Notes under the pieces: generated by a model
What the model saw: only the letters and a program-made list of their open reading frames with translations
Told to the model about the DNA's origin: nothing
Databases searched by the model: none
In this document: piece by piece, positions 1 to 8,003 of the stretch
Layout of the letters: each line of letters starts with the position of its first letter
Numbering within the stretch: the first letter of the stretch is position 1
Program-made: the position numbers and the translations under genes
Assembly: GCF_001509485.1 (NCBI RefSeq)
Contig: NZ_LLZI01000221.1
Span: forward strand, 131,663 to 195,662
Length of the DNA: 64,000 nucleotides
Source: Streptomyces sp. NRRL F-4489
GTDB taxonomy: Bacteria > Actinomycetota > Actinomycetes > Streptomycetales > Streptomycetaceae
Reading direction: 5' to 3'

Positions 1-393
1 CCCGCCGGGATGGCGGCGCTGACCTCGGCACTGGAGAGCGCGGACGCGTTCATCGTGGTCACGCCGGAGTACAACCACAGTTACCCGGCCTCGCTGAAGG
101 CCGCCATCGACTGGCACTTCACCCAGTGGACGGCCAAGCCGGTCGCGTTCGTCAGCTACGGCGGCGCGGCGGGCGGCCGGCACGCGGTCCTCCACCTGGA
201 GAACGTCCTGACCGAACTGCACGCGGTGACCATCCGCGACGGCCTCGCCTTCCCCAACTACTTCACCGCCTGGGAGGACGGCCGGCCGCTCGACCCCGAG
301 GCGCCCGGATACGCCAAGACGCTGCTGGAGCAGCTTGCCTGGTGGGCGGGCGCCCTCCGGTCGGCGCGCGCCGCCGCTCCGTACCCGGCGTGA
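1..393 (+). CDS. NADPH-dependent FMN reductase family protein (5' partial)
   Basis: The reading frame is open from the first base of the window, so the gene begins upstream; only the last 130 codons are here. The segment TPEYNHSYPASLKAAIDW matches the flavin-phosphate-binding part of small NAD(P)H:FMN/quinone reductases of the flavodoxin-like fold, and it is followed by the SYGGAAGGRHA loop. The protein would transfer electrons from NAD(P)H to flavin or quinone in the cytoplasm. An aldo/keto reductase gene follows 30 bp downstream on the same strand, so the two are probably co-transcribed. Family confident, substrate unknown. Confidence 0.85.
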   Translation, partial: PAGMAALTSALESADAFIVVTPEYNHSYPASLKAAIDWHFTQWTAKPVAFVSYGGAAGGRHAVLHLENVLTELHAVTIRDGLAFPNYFTAWEDGRPLDPEAPGYAKTLLEQLAWWAGALRSARAAAPYPA

Positions 394-423
394 GCAAGTC
401 CAGCACGAAGGAGAGAGACGACG

Positions 424-1392
424 ATGCAGTACACCACGCTCGGCACCACCGATCTGAAGGTCAGCCGGATCGCCCTCGGCTGCATGGGATTCGCGGACCC
501 GGCGCAGGGGGTGAACCCCTGGGCGCTGGACGAAGAGGCCGCCGCGCCGATGTTCCGGCGGGCCGTCGAACTGGGCATCACCCTGTGGGACACCGCGAAC
601 GTCTACGGCGGCGGCACCTCCGAGGAGATCGTCGGCCGCGCCCTCAAGACGTACACCCGGCGGGAGGACGTCGTCCTCGCCACCAAGGTCGGACTCCCCA
701 TGCACAGCGGGCCCGGAGGCGCGGGCCTGTCGCGCCGGGCGATCCTCACGCAGGTCGACGCCTCGCTCACCCGCCTCGGCACGGACTACATCGACCTCTA
801 CCAGATCCACCGGTTCGACCCGGCGACGCCGGTCGAGGAAACGATGGCGGCGCTCCACGAGGTGGTCGCGGCAGGCAAGGTCCGCCACCTCGGCGCCTCG
901 TCGATGTGGGCCTGGCAGTTCGCCAAGATGCAGCACACCGCGGCCCGGAACGGCCACACGCCGTTCGTGTCGATGCAGAACCAGTACAGCCTGGTCCAGC
1001 GCGAGGACGAGCGGGAGATGTTCCCGCTGCTCGCGGACCAGGGCGTGGCCAGCCTGCCGTGGTGCCCCCTGGCCAAGGGGCGGCTGGCCCGTCCGCGCGG
1101 CCAGGTGACCACCCGCTCGGCGGGCGATCCGATGGGGCAGCGGTTCTTCGGCGACGTCGACCGACCGATCGTCGAAGCCGTCGAACGCATCGCGGCGGCC
1201 CGTGGGATCCCGATGGCCCGGACAGCCCTTGCCTGGGTCCTGAACAATCCCGTCGTCGCGGCCCCCATCGTCGGCGCCACCCGCCCGACCCACCTGGACG
1301 ACGCGGCAGCCGCCCTCGACGTGCACCTCGACACCGCCGAACTCGAAGCCTTGGAAGGCCCGTACACGCCTCGGGAGCCGACGGGGTTCTGA
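424..1392 (+). CDS. aldo/keto reductase
   Basis: This 322-residue protein has the AKR (beta/alpha)8 barrel layout: an N-terminal TTDLKVSRIALGCMGF segment, the WDTANVYGGG motif with catalytic Asp and Tyr near residues 60-65, the Lys of VLATKVGL, and YIDLYQIHRFD with its conserved His. The C-terminal APIVGATRPTHL segment is typical of NADP(H) binding. It should reduce aldehydes or ketones with NADPH. A good Shine-Dalgarno (gaaggagag) precedes the ATG. It is probably in an operon with the upstream flavin reductase. The physiological substrate cannot be read from sequence. Confidence 0.9.
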   Translation: MQYTTLGTTDLKVSRIALGCMGFADPAQGVNPWALDEEAAAPMFRRAVELGITLWDTANVYGGGTSEEIVGRALKTYTRREDVVLATKVGLPMHSGPGGAGLSRRAILTQVDASLTRLGTDYIDLYQIHRFDPATPVEETMAALHEVVAAGKVRHLGASSMWAWQFAKMQHTAARNGHTPFVSMQNQYSLVQREDEREMFPLLADQGVASLPWCPLAKGRLARPRGQVTTRSAGDPMGQRFFGDVDRPIVEAVERIAAARGIPMARTALAWVLNNPVVAAPIVGATRPTHLDDAAAALDVHLDTAELEALEGPYTPREPTGF

Positions 1393-1499
1393 CGGGTTCT
1401 GACGGGCCGTCGGGCGGGATGGGACGGGGCGGGGCGGGCCTGGCACGACGTTCGCAGTGGGCCCATCGCCTGCTCGTTGACTTCCCGAACGATTGGAGG

Positions 1500-1518
1500 T
1501 TAGGTAAACCTTACCGAA
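1500..1518. promoter_or_regulatory. putative iron box (DmdR/IdeR operator)
   Basis: The 19-bp sequence TTAGGTAAACCTTACCGAA agrees at 17 of 19 positions with the actinobacterial iron-box consensus TWAGGTWAGSCTWACCTWA bound by Fe(II)-loaded IdeR/DmdR repressors. It lies 63 bp before the start of the membrane-protein gene at 1582, in a normal operator position. Iron-dependent repression of that gene is inference. Confidence 0.6.
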
Positions 1519-1581
1519 GGTGCGGAGACCGGCAGCCGGTGACTGGGAAGCCGAACGCCGGGTTGTCTTGGGGAGGCTGGC

Positions 1582-2109
1582 GTGCAGTGGTCGGTGGTCG
1601 TCGGCTATGGCGTGGGTTACGGACTGGCCCTCAGCCTCCTGTTCACGGCGGGGGTGTTCGCCGGGGCGGCCGCCAGCCGGGACTTCCTGCTCGACGACTA
1701 TCCGCCCGCGATCCAACACCGGTACGGCAAGCCCAAAAGCGCCCGCGGCCGCCGGGTCGCCACCCTCTTCGGTGTCTTCGTCTGGGGTGTCTGCGGCCTT
1801 CCGCTGATGGTCGCGGCCATGGCCGGCCTGCACGGTGCCCTGCCCGACGGCCTGTCATTCCTGCCCGCGGCGGTCTGCGCGGCCCTCGTCTTCGCCACCC
1901 TGACCGTCTGGGACCTCATCGTCCTTGACTGGCTCATCCTCGCCGGGCTGCGCCCCCGCCTGCTGGTCCTGCCCGGCACCGAAGGTATGGCCGAATACCG
2001 CGACCTGCGATTCCATCTGACCGCGGCCCTCAAAGGCAGCCCCCTTATTCTCGCCGTGGGCTTGCTCACCGGCGGAATCGCCGCCCTGATCGCCGCCCTG
2101 ATTGCGTAG
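1582..2109 (+). CDS. four-helix membrane protein of unknown function, putatively iron-regulated
   Basis: This 175-residue protein has about four hydrophobic segments, near residues 7-28, 60-80, 92-118 and 150-175, separated by a basic loop (YGKPKSARGRR) and a short polar stretch before the last helix. I do not recognise the family. The ATG follows the ggggaggctgg region, which serves as ribosome-binding site. The upstream iron box suggests derepression under iron starvation, so a role in metal or siderophore physiology is possible, but nothing in the protein itself shows this. The gene stands alone and is followed by a tandem repeat. Confidence 0.7.
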   Translation: MQWSVVVGYGVGYGLALSLLFTAGVFAGAAASRDFLLDDYPPAIQHRYGKPKSARGRRVATLFGVFVWGVCGLPLMVAAMAGLHGALPDGLSFLPAAVCAALVFATLTVWDLIVLDWLILAGLRPRLLVLPGTEGMAEYRDLRFHLTAALKGSPLILAVGLLTGGIAALIAALIA

Positions 2110-2120
2110 GCGACGTTATT

Positions 2121-2200
2121 GCCCCACCTCCTGCTTGCCCCACCTCCTGCTTGCCCCACCTCCTGCTTGCCCCACCTCCTGATTTCCCCGCCTCCTGCGT
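2121..2200. repeat. 16-bp tandem repeat, about five copies
   Basis: The unit GCCCCACCTCCTGCTT is repeated three times exactly (2121-2168). A fourth copy ends in GATT (2169-2184) and a fifth is degenerate (2185-2200). It starts 12 bp after the stop of the preceding gene. Confidence 0.9.
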
Positions 2201-2408
2201 CGCTTCCAACACGGCAGCGCCCTGGGGCGTCCTGGGGCCTCCTGGATGAGCCGGATACCAGATATTCCCCATGCCCCCGATATCACCCCGAATCACCTCT
2301 ATCGCAGAAATTATCCGCGTATAGATCTTTGTCGGGGGTATCGGACATTTAGCCCCCGTTTTCTATTGCAGTGGTGGGGTGTGGGGGCTGGAGACCCGGG
2401 GAGGGAAT
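2201..2408. promoter_or_regulatory. AT-richer intergenic region with probable promoter of the 2409 gene
   Basis: This stretch is distinctly less GC-rich than its surroundings and holds no convincing reading frame. It contains a -10-like TATAGAT near 2320-2327. A GGGGG (2334-2338) / CCCCC (2353-2357) stem followed by GTTTTC could be a terminator or attenuator in front of the caspase-like gene. The exact start of transcription cannot be assigned. Confidence 0.35.
2334..2361 (+). terminator. possible terminator or attenuator hairpin
   Basis: GGGGG and CCCCC are separated by 14 nt and followed by GTTTTC. It lies between the membrane-protein gene and the next start codon, so it could end the former transcript or attenuate the latter. 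The short stem makes it weak. Confidence 0.3.
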
Positions 2409-3968
2409 ATGTCCGCAGAGGAGCAGCAGCACCTGATTCCGCGTCCGCGGTTCTGGCCGTCGGTGCCGGTGGCGACGGACCCGTTGTTCGAGCCGGGGAT
2501 CACCGGCGGCTATGTGGGGGCGTTCAGCGTGACCCGGAGCCTCTGCGCGCCGGACGACGATCTGGAGTACCCCGGCCCGGAGGTCGATGCCCTGGCGGCC
2601 AGTCTCCGCGTCCCGCTGACGTTCTCGTTCAAGGACGCCGAGGTGTACGGCGTCCTGTACCACGACCCCGGCCGGCCGAACGGGATCGATACCAACGTGG
2701 TATCGTACCACGCCGGCCACGGCGGCACCGACGACGAAGGCGTCTACGCCGCGATCCTCTACCACCAAGGTGACTGCGGCGCCTACTCGGACCTGATGGC
2801 GATCGGTGCCCGGCGCTGCCGCTACGTCTTCTGGTCCACCTGCAACTCCACGCTCATCAAAGGCCCGTACACCCCGTGGCGCACCTGGCGGCCCGCCAAC
2901 CACGGCTTCCGGATGATCTTCGGGTACGAGACCAGTTGCAGCGACGATCCGGGCTACGGGGCCGCCTTCGTCCGCAACGCGCGCTGGGGGTTCTGCTTCA
3001 GCGTGGCCTTCCTGCTGGCCGCCTGGGACGCCGACCCCGGCCAGATCCCCGTGGCCACGGCCTGCGGTGCTGAGCCGCCGGAGACCCACGAACGCCTGTG
3101 GCGGGAGAAGGTCTTCTCCGCCGAGGCGGTGGATCCGGAGGTATGGGAATGGGTGTCCCTGGAAGAGGTGGCCAGGCTTCACGAACCCAACCTGGTCTAC
3201 CCGCCCACCCTCCAGATCGCGGTGCTCGATCCCGGGTTCGCCTTCCCGCCCGCGGCCCTGGCCCGGCGGTTCGCCATCGATCCCGAAACGCTGCACCTGG
3301 AGGACTCGCGCCTGGTCGCGGCCGATGGCGGGCGCCGCCTGACCATGGAGCAGAGCGGCCGCTGGTGCGTGCATCTGGCCGAACTGGCCGACCACATCGA
3401 GTACGGCGGACCGCAGCTCCCCGACGAGCAGGCCCTGGCCCTCGCCGAACAAGCCCTGCGCGAATTCGACCTGCCGCTCTCCCTCTACCGTGCGGAACGG
3501 ATCGCCCACCTGTACGAAGACACCTCGCGCGTGAGCATCCCGCCCCCTTACCGGCCCGCGCACCGGGCGACGCTCGTGGAGTTCCGCCAACTCATCGAGC
3601 ACCTGCCGGTGGTCACGCCCGACGCCGGCACGTTCCAGGTCATCGTCGCCGCCGATGGCACCGTGACCTCCATCGTCTCCTCCTTCCGCAGGGTGATGGG
3701 AATGTCCGACCAGCCCGTCAGCGGACCACCGCCCATCGGGCTGCCCGACCCGGAGGAAGCCCTCCAACGAGAGCTCCAACTGCTGCTGGAGCGCCTGGAC
3801 TTCGACGCCGACCGGCTCGGCGCGGTCACCGTGGTCCCCGGCACCTCCGAGATCGGCTACGACATCCAGGGCAACCACGCCGTCCTGGTCGCCCAACGCC
3901 GCGTGGAACTCACCAGCAGCAACGGCGTGACGAAGCGGCACCTCCTCAAGGCGGTCCTCTACGGGTAG
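2409..3968 (+). CDS. caspase-like (clan CD type) putative cysteine peptidase domain protein
   Basis: This 519-residue protein starts at an ATG preceded by ggggagg. Residues 96-106 (TNVVSYHAGHG) are a hydrophobic strand followed by His101-x-x-His104-Gly. Residues 139-146 (YVFWSTCN) are a second hydrophobic strand ending in Cys145. This pattern, strand-His-Gly then strand-Cys, is the catalytic signature of clan CD peptidases (caspase, metacaspase, gingipain fold). The first 230 residues would be the peptidase-like domain. The C-terminal ~280 residues are of unknown function and include PepSY-like alpha/beta segments. No signal peptide or membrane segment is visible, so it is probably cytoplasmic. 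It resembles a family I associate with the label DUF6345, but I cannot confirm this. No inhibitor or effector gene is adjacent. Confidence 0.6.
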   Translation: MSAEEQQHLIPRPRFWPSVPVATDPLFEPGITGGYVGAFSVTRSLCAPDDDLEYPGPEVDALAASLRVPLTFSFKDAEVYGVLYHDPGRPNGIDTNVVSYHAGHGGTDDEGVYAAILYHQGDCGAYSDLMAIGARRCRYVFWSTCNSTLIKGPYTPWRTWRPANHGFRMIFGYETSCSDDPGYGAAFVRNARWGFCFSVAFLLAAWDADPGQIPVATACGAEPPETHERLWREKVFSAEAVDPEVWEWVSLEEVARLHEPNLVYPPTLQIAVLDPGFAFPPAALARRFAIDPETLHLEDSRLVAADGGRRLTMEQSGRWCVHLAELADHIEYGGPQLPDEQALALAEQALREFDLPLSLYRAERIAHLYEDTSRVSIPPPYRPAHRATLVEFRQLIEHLPVVTPDAGTFQVIVAADGTVTSIVSSFRRVMGMSDQPVSGPPPIGLPDPEEALQRELQLLLERLDFDADRLGAVTVVPGTSEIGYDIQGNHAVLVAQRRVELTSSNGVTKRHLLKAVLYG

Positions 3969-3985
3969 GCCGTGGCCCTGGAACT

Positions 3986-4816
3986 TCAGAGGCCGTCGTG
4001 ACTGGAAGGCTTGCGCCCCCAAGCGGAGATCAACGGTGCGGTGGTAGTGTCGAGTTGACCGGTCGCGAGGTTCGCCAGATGCTCCTGGATCTCCTCGGCC
4101 GTCGCCAGTCCGGCCTCGATCAGCCGGTCGCGGATCTGCCGTACGGTCGCGGCCTCCAGCGCGCTCCCCGCCGGAGAGGTGATGGGGAAGTACGCATCGG
4201 CCTCGACCTCCGCCAGTCCCGCCGTGCGCAGCAGCCGGGGCAGCGTCCGCCCGAAGTCGAGCCGCGCGCCCCGTTCCGCGAGCAGTGCGCGGAAGCCGCG
4301 CCGGACGCGGTTGGCGAGTCGCTGCTCGGGGCCGTACTCGTCCGGGCAGGCCAGCGGCTGGAGCGCCGGATCGGCATCCTCCACCAGCAGCCACCCGCCG
4401 GGCCGCAACGCCCGCACCATCGCCCGCAACGCGGCCTCGCGCCGCGCCACATGCACCAGGACGAGCCGCGCGTGCACCAGGTCGAACGGCCCCTCCGGGG
4501 GTTCCTCGGCGCCCACATCGTGCCGCAGCACCTCGTACGGAGCGCCGGACTTCGGCATCCACGACGTATCGAGATCGGTGGCCAGCACCCGGCCCCGCGC
4601 GCCGGCCCGCGCGGCCAGCCATCCGGGCACGCTCGGGCCGCCGGCCCCCACCTCCCAGCAGTGCCAGCCGTCCGCGACCCCCAGCGCCCGCAGGCGCCGG
4701 AACGTCACCGGGTCGAACAACTCCGCCAACGCCGCGAACCGCTCCCCGGCCTCGGCCTGCCGATTGTCGAGCAGATATCCCTTGCCGCCCTCTTCGGCAG
4801 CCGCCTCGTCCGTCAC
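3986..4816 (-). CDS. class I SAM-dependent methyltransferase
   Basis: The 276-residue product contains SAM-binding motif I in degenerate form (WEVGAGGPSVPGWLA), the acidic motif II region VLATDLD, FDLVHARLVLVH and the ALRPGGWLLVEDAD strand typical of Rossmann methyltransferases. I chose the GTG at 4816 because sequence upstream of it does not resemble the family. It is convergent with the caspase-like gene, with only 17 bp between the stop codons. The substrate is unknown; the C-terminal LIEAGLATAEEIQEHL resembles small-molecule methyltransferases of secondary metabolism. Confidence 0.8.
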   Translation of the reverse strand: MTDEAAAEEGGKGYLLDNRQAEAGERFAALAELFDPVTFRRLRALGVADGWHCWEVGAGGPSVPGWLAARAGARGRVLATDLDTSWMPKSGAPYEVLRHDVGAEEPPEGPFDLVHARLVLVHVARREAALRAMVRALRPGGWLLVEDADPALQPLACPDEYGPEQRLANRVRRGFRALLAERGARLDFGRTLPRLLRTAGLAEVEADAYFPITSPAGSALEAATVRQIRDRLIEAGLATAEEIQEHLANLATGQLDTTTAPLISAWGRKPSSHDGL

Positions 4817-4856
4817 CGCCCGAACATAACCCGGGCGGGCCCGGTGGGGTGTCGGG

Positions 4857-6053
4857 TCACGCCGCGAGGTGGCGTTCGAGTGGGGTGCGGTAGCAGGGGG
4901 TGACTCGGGTGCCGCCCAGGAACGCGGACAGGCGGGTGATCTCTTCGGCGATGGCGGTGCGGGCCTCCTGGCCGGGGTCGGTGAGCAGGTGGTGGTTGAT
5001 GCGGCCGTCACGGTGGTGCGCCCAGGCACCGATGATGCGGCCGTTCCACCAGACCGTGGGGCCGATGTTGCCGTTGCGGTCGAAGAGGGACTTGGTGTGC
5101 TCGGGGTCGAGGTACCAGTCGCGGTGGCGCCAGCCCATGGGGGTCGGGTCCAGGCCGGGCAGCAGGGCCGCCGCGGGCTCGGGCGGGGCCGGCGGTGCGT
5201 CGTTGCCGAGGGCGTCGAGGTCGTCGGGCAGGAGGTAGCCGGTGCCTTCGTCGAGTTCGACCGCGTGGGCGCCGGTGGCGGCGACGGCCTTGCGGGTGTC
5301 GGTGAGGTTCCAGCCGGTCCACCACTTGAGATCGTCGAGGGTGGCGGGGCCGAACGCGGCGAGGTAGTGGCGGGCCAGCGCGGATTTCGCCTCGGCGGCG
5401 GGGATACGGGGCAGGGGCCGGGCCGGGGCCCAGCGGAACTGCGCGGAGGTCCAGGAACCCGTGGGCCGGGAGCGCCGGATGCGGCCTTCGGCGGCGAGCA
5501 CGCCCAGGACGGTCGCGCTGACGCGCTGACGGGCCTCGTACGGCTTGCCGGGAGACATGACGATCTGCTGGCGCAAGTCGGCTATGTCGGCGGCGAGTTG
5601 GGATGCGGTGGCCTCGCCCCGTGCGGTCAGGGTCGTCAGGACGGCTTGTTCGGCGGCCGCGTAGCGCCGTTCGTCCCAGTCCAGGCTCTGGCGCAGTCGG
5701 GCCACGGCGTCGGCGCGGTGGCGGGGCAGGTCCCGTACGGTCGCGGCGTGGACGGCCGGGGCCAGTTGGCGGGGGACGACGAACATGGTGCGGCGCATAC
5801 AGCGGATGCGCTCCAGTCCCGGGGTGCCGTCGGCGGTGTCGTAGAGGGAGCGGTCGATGGCGGCCGGGGTCGGTGCCCGCATACGGGCGGCCGCGGCGAG
5901 GAAGACGGTGGCCGGATCGGTGGCGTGCAGGCCGACGAGGGCGTGCGCCACCTCCTCGGCTCCGGCCTTGCGCAGGGAGGGCGCGAGCAGGTGGTTGCGC
6001 ACGAGACGGGCGCGGCGCTGGGCGGCGGTGATGCGGGGGAGGGGGGCAGTCAT
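4857..6053 (-). CDS. winged-helix DNA-binding protein of the HTH_42/AlkZ family
   Basis: This 398-residue protein matches the DUF1006/HTH_42 family, whose characterised members include the AlkZ/YcaQ DNA glycosylases. Visible family features are the N-terminal RARLVRNHLLAP, VGLHATDPATVFLAAAARM, LRRHY/ALARHYLAAFGPATLDDLKWWTGW and the C-terminal GNIGPTVWWNGRIIGAW. The QxQ catalytic motif of the AlkZ subgroup is not evident, so glycosylase activity is uncertain. It is transcribed with, and lies 50 bp downstream of, the oxidoreductase gene at 6104-6859. DNA repair or binding is the likely role. Confidence 0.75.
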   Translation of the reverse strand: MTAPLPRITAAQRRARLVRNHLLAPSLRKAGAEEVAHALVGLHATDPATVFLAAAARMRAPTPAAIDRSLYDTADGTPGLERIRCMRRTMFVVPRQLAPAVHAATVRDLPRHRADAVARLRQSLDWDERRYAAAEQAVLTTLTARGEATASQLAADIADLRQQIVMSPGKPYEARQRVSATVLGVLAAEGRIRRSRPTGSWTSAQFRWAPARPLPRIPAAEAKSALARHYLAAFGPATLDDLKWWTGWNLTDTRKAVAATGAHAVELDEGTGYLLPDDLDALGNDAPPAPPEPAAALLPGLDPTPMGWRHRDWYLDPEHTKSLFDRNGNIGPTVWWNGRIIGAWAHHRDGRINHHLLTDPGQEARTAIAEEITRLSAFLGGTRVTPCYRTPLERHLAA

Positions 6054-6103
6054 CCTGTGGTGCGGTCCTTGTGTGTTCGTGGCTGACGTTCGGAACGGCG
6101 AAG

Positions 6104-6859
6104 CTAGCGCACGACCTTGATGCCGAAGTGGCCGCCGGACCGCTGGCCGAGGCCGAAGCCGATGGCGGAGTGCAGGTGCGCGTACATCTCCATACCGCGG
6201 GCGCATACCAGGGGGCCGAGGTCGAGGATGTCGGTCCAGCCGTAGGACGCCAGCAGGTCGGTGACCTGCTGCTTGGCGTCGGCGTGGTCGCCGGCGACGA
6301 ACATGGTGTGGTCGCCGCCGCCGATGGCGCCGGGGTTGACGACGGTCGCCTGTTCCTGGGTGACGAAGGACTTGACGACCTTCACGTCGGGCAGCGCCCG
6401 CTGGATCTGTTCCCCGAGACTGTCGCTGTCGCACGGATCGAGCGTCGGCATGACGCCCCACGGGGTCGGCCAGGGGTGCTCGATCTGCGGGTCGTAGCGG
6501 AAGGGGACGGCGTAGTCGGCGAGGGTTTTGCCGGTGAGCGGGCCGGCGATGGCGGTGAGCGCGGAGACGGCGTTGCGGCCGTCGATTCCGTTGATGACCA
6601 GGTCGTCCGCCGCGTCGGCGGCCTCGCCGAAGGTGCTCAGGGTGATGCCTGGATGGTCGGCGAGCCACTGGGCGCAGGGCGGGTTGCCCATCATGTCGGG
6701 TTCGGTGCGGGCCAGGGTGGTCTGCGGATCGCGGGTGCCGACGTGGACCTCATGGCCGAGTTCGAGGAGCTTCGCGGCGTGCGCGCGGGCGCCCCCGCCC
6801 GTACCGAGAACGGCGATCTTCGCGGGGGCGGTCGTCGGGGCGTGCGTAGGACTGTTCAT
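6104..6859 (-). CDS. NADP-binding oxidoreductase (F420-dependent NADP reductase-like Rossmann protein)
   Basis: The 251-residue product begins with a Rossmann fold (KIAVLGTGGGARAHAAKLLELGHEVHVGTRD), the arrangement seen in NADP oxidoreductases of the coenzyme F420-dependent family (PF03807). Later segments (VVKSFVTQEQATVVNPG, MFVAGDHADAKQQV, GWTDILDLGPL) also fit that family. The ATG at 6859 has a strong ribosome-binding site (ggagg, 6 nt spacing). It is divergent from the WYL regulator at 6994 across a 134-bp spacer that contains a perfect inverted repeat, so it is the probable target of that regulator. Substrate unknown. Confidence 0.8.
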   Translation of the reverse strand: MNSPTHAPTTAPAKIAVLGTGGGARAHAAKLLELGHEVHVGTRDPQTTLARTEPDMMGNPPCAQWLADHPGITLSTFGEAADAADDLVINGIDGRNAVSALTAIAGPLTGKTLADYAVPFRYDPQIEHPWPTPWGVMPTLDPCDSDSLGEQIQRALPDVKVVKSFVTQEQATVVNPGAIGGGDHTMFVAGDHADAKQQVTDLLASYGWTDILDLGPLVCARGMEMYAHLHSAIGFGLGQRSGGHFGIKVVR

Positions 6860-6952
6860 CAGGGCCTCCGTGGCGGCGTGGGCTTTCAGCCCGTTTCGAT
6901 CGCGTTCATTCCGCTTCGTTCCGGCGGACCGTCCCCACACTAGGAGCCATTC

Positions 6953-6969
6953 AGGACAGCTCCTGTCCT
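6953..6969. promoter_or_regulatory. operator-like inverted repeat in the WYL/oxidoreductase spacer
   Basis: AGGACAG-CTC-CTGTCCT is a perfect 7-bp inverted repeat with a 3-bp centre. It sits 25 bp before the WYL-regulator start and in the upstream region of the divergent oxidoreductase. GACAG/CTGTC arms are common in sites of YafY-type WYL regulators. Binding by the adjacent regulator is inferred from position. Confidence 0.6.
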
Positions 6970-6993
6970 TTGATGCCGGGCATAGTGGGTGTC

Positions 6994-7965
6994 ATGACGA
7001 GCGAGATGACCGCCCGCATGCTGCGGCTGCTGTCCCTGTTGCAGACCCGGCGCGAGTGGTCCGGCTCCGACCTGGCGGAACGACTCTCGGTGACCGTCCG
7101 CACCGTCCGGCGTGACATCGACCGGCTCCGCGAGCTGGGCTACCCCGTTGACAGCGCCCGCGGCCACGCCGGCGGCTACCGCCTGGCCGCCGGCACCGAC
7201 CTCCCGCCCCTCCTGCTGGACGACGACGAGGCCGTGGCCATCGCCGTCGCCCTGCGCACCGCCGCGGGCGGACTGACCGGCATCGAGGAGACCGCCCTGC
7301 GGGCCCTGGCCAAGCTGGAACACGTCCTTCCGCGACGTCTGCGCGGCCAGGTCACCGCCCTCCAGACCTCACTGGCCGGTATCGCCTGGGAGACCCAGGG
7401 GCCGCGCGCCGACCCGGGACTCCTGGCCACCCTCGCCGTCGCCTGCCGCGATCACGAGATCCTCACCTTCGACTACGTCGCCCGGGACGGCGCCGCCACG
7501 CCGCGCCGGGCCGAGCCGTGCCACCTCGTCGCCTCGGGTGACCTGTGGTACCTCCTCGCCCACGACACCGGCAGGAACGACTGGCGCCTCTTCCGCCTCG
7601 ACCGCATCAGCGGCGTGCTGCCAACGGGCCGCCGCGTTCCGCCCCGCGAGGTGCCCGGCGGCGACCCCGCCGCGTACGTCGCCGGCCGGCTGGTCGCCGC
7701 CCCCACCCGCTACCGGGCCGTCGCCACCGTCCACGCCCCCGCCGCTCACGTACGCGCGCGAGTCCGCCGCCTGGGCAACCGACTCCAGCCGATCGACGCC
7801 GCCACCTGCCGCTTCGACGCCTCCGACGACTCCCTGACCCGCATCGCCCAGACCCTGGCCGCCCTCGACACCGACTACGACCTCGACGCCGACCCCGCCG
7901 TCCGCACCCACCTCCGCGAAACGGCCCGCCGCGCGCTGCGGGCCACGGACAGCGCGTCCGGCTAG
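6994..7965 (+). CDS. WYL-domain HTH transcriptional regulator (YafY family)
   Basis: The 323-residue product has an N-terminal winged HTH (LLSLLQTRREWSGSDLAERL...VRRDIDRLRELGYPV), a linker with GGYRL, a WYL domain around residues 150-230 (LTFDYVARDG, WYLLAHDTGRNDWRLFRLDRI) and a C-terminal WCX-like extension. I chose the ATG at 6994 because the HTH begins right after it; an ATG at 6970 lies within the operator. WYL proteins sense small ligands or nucleic acid. It is divergent from the 6104-6859 oxidoreductase and probably controls it and itself through the repeat at 6953-6969. Confidence 0.88.
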   Translation: MTSEMTARMLRLLSLLQTRREWSGSDLAERLSVTVRTVRRDIDRLRELGYPVDSARGHAGGYRLAAGTDLPPLLLDDDEAVAIAVALRTAAGGLTGIEETALRALAKLEHVLPRRLRGQVTALQTSLAGIAWETQGPRADPGLLATLAVACRDHEILTFDYVARDGAATPRRAEPCHLVASGDLWYLLAHDTGRNDWRLFRLDRISGVLPTGRRVPPREVPGGDPAAYVAGRLVAAPTRYRAVATVHAPAAHVRARVRRLGNRLQPIDAATCRFDASDDSLTRIAQTLAALDTDYDLDADPAVRTHLRETARRALRATDSASG

Positions 7966-7988
7966 CTCACGGGGAGAAGGCCGTTCAG

Positions 7989-8003
7989 AGGGGCTCCGCC
8001 CCT
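7989..8003. terminator. bidirectional terminator hairpin
   Basis: AGGGGC-TCC-GCCCCT is a perfect 6-bp stem between two convergent genes. It overlaps the stop codon of the kinase gene at 8002. There is no clear U-run, as is usual for Streptomyces terminators. Confidence 0.5.

Noticed and set aside
2349..4622. A 757-codon minus-strand frame opposite the caspase-like gene
   Set aside because: Antisense shadow of high-GC coding sequence; no ribosome-binding site or recognisable motif.
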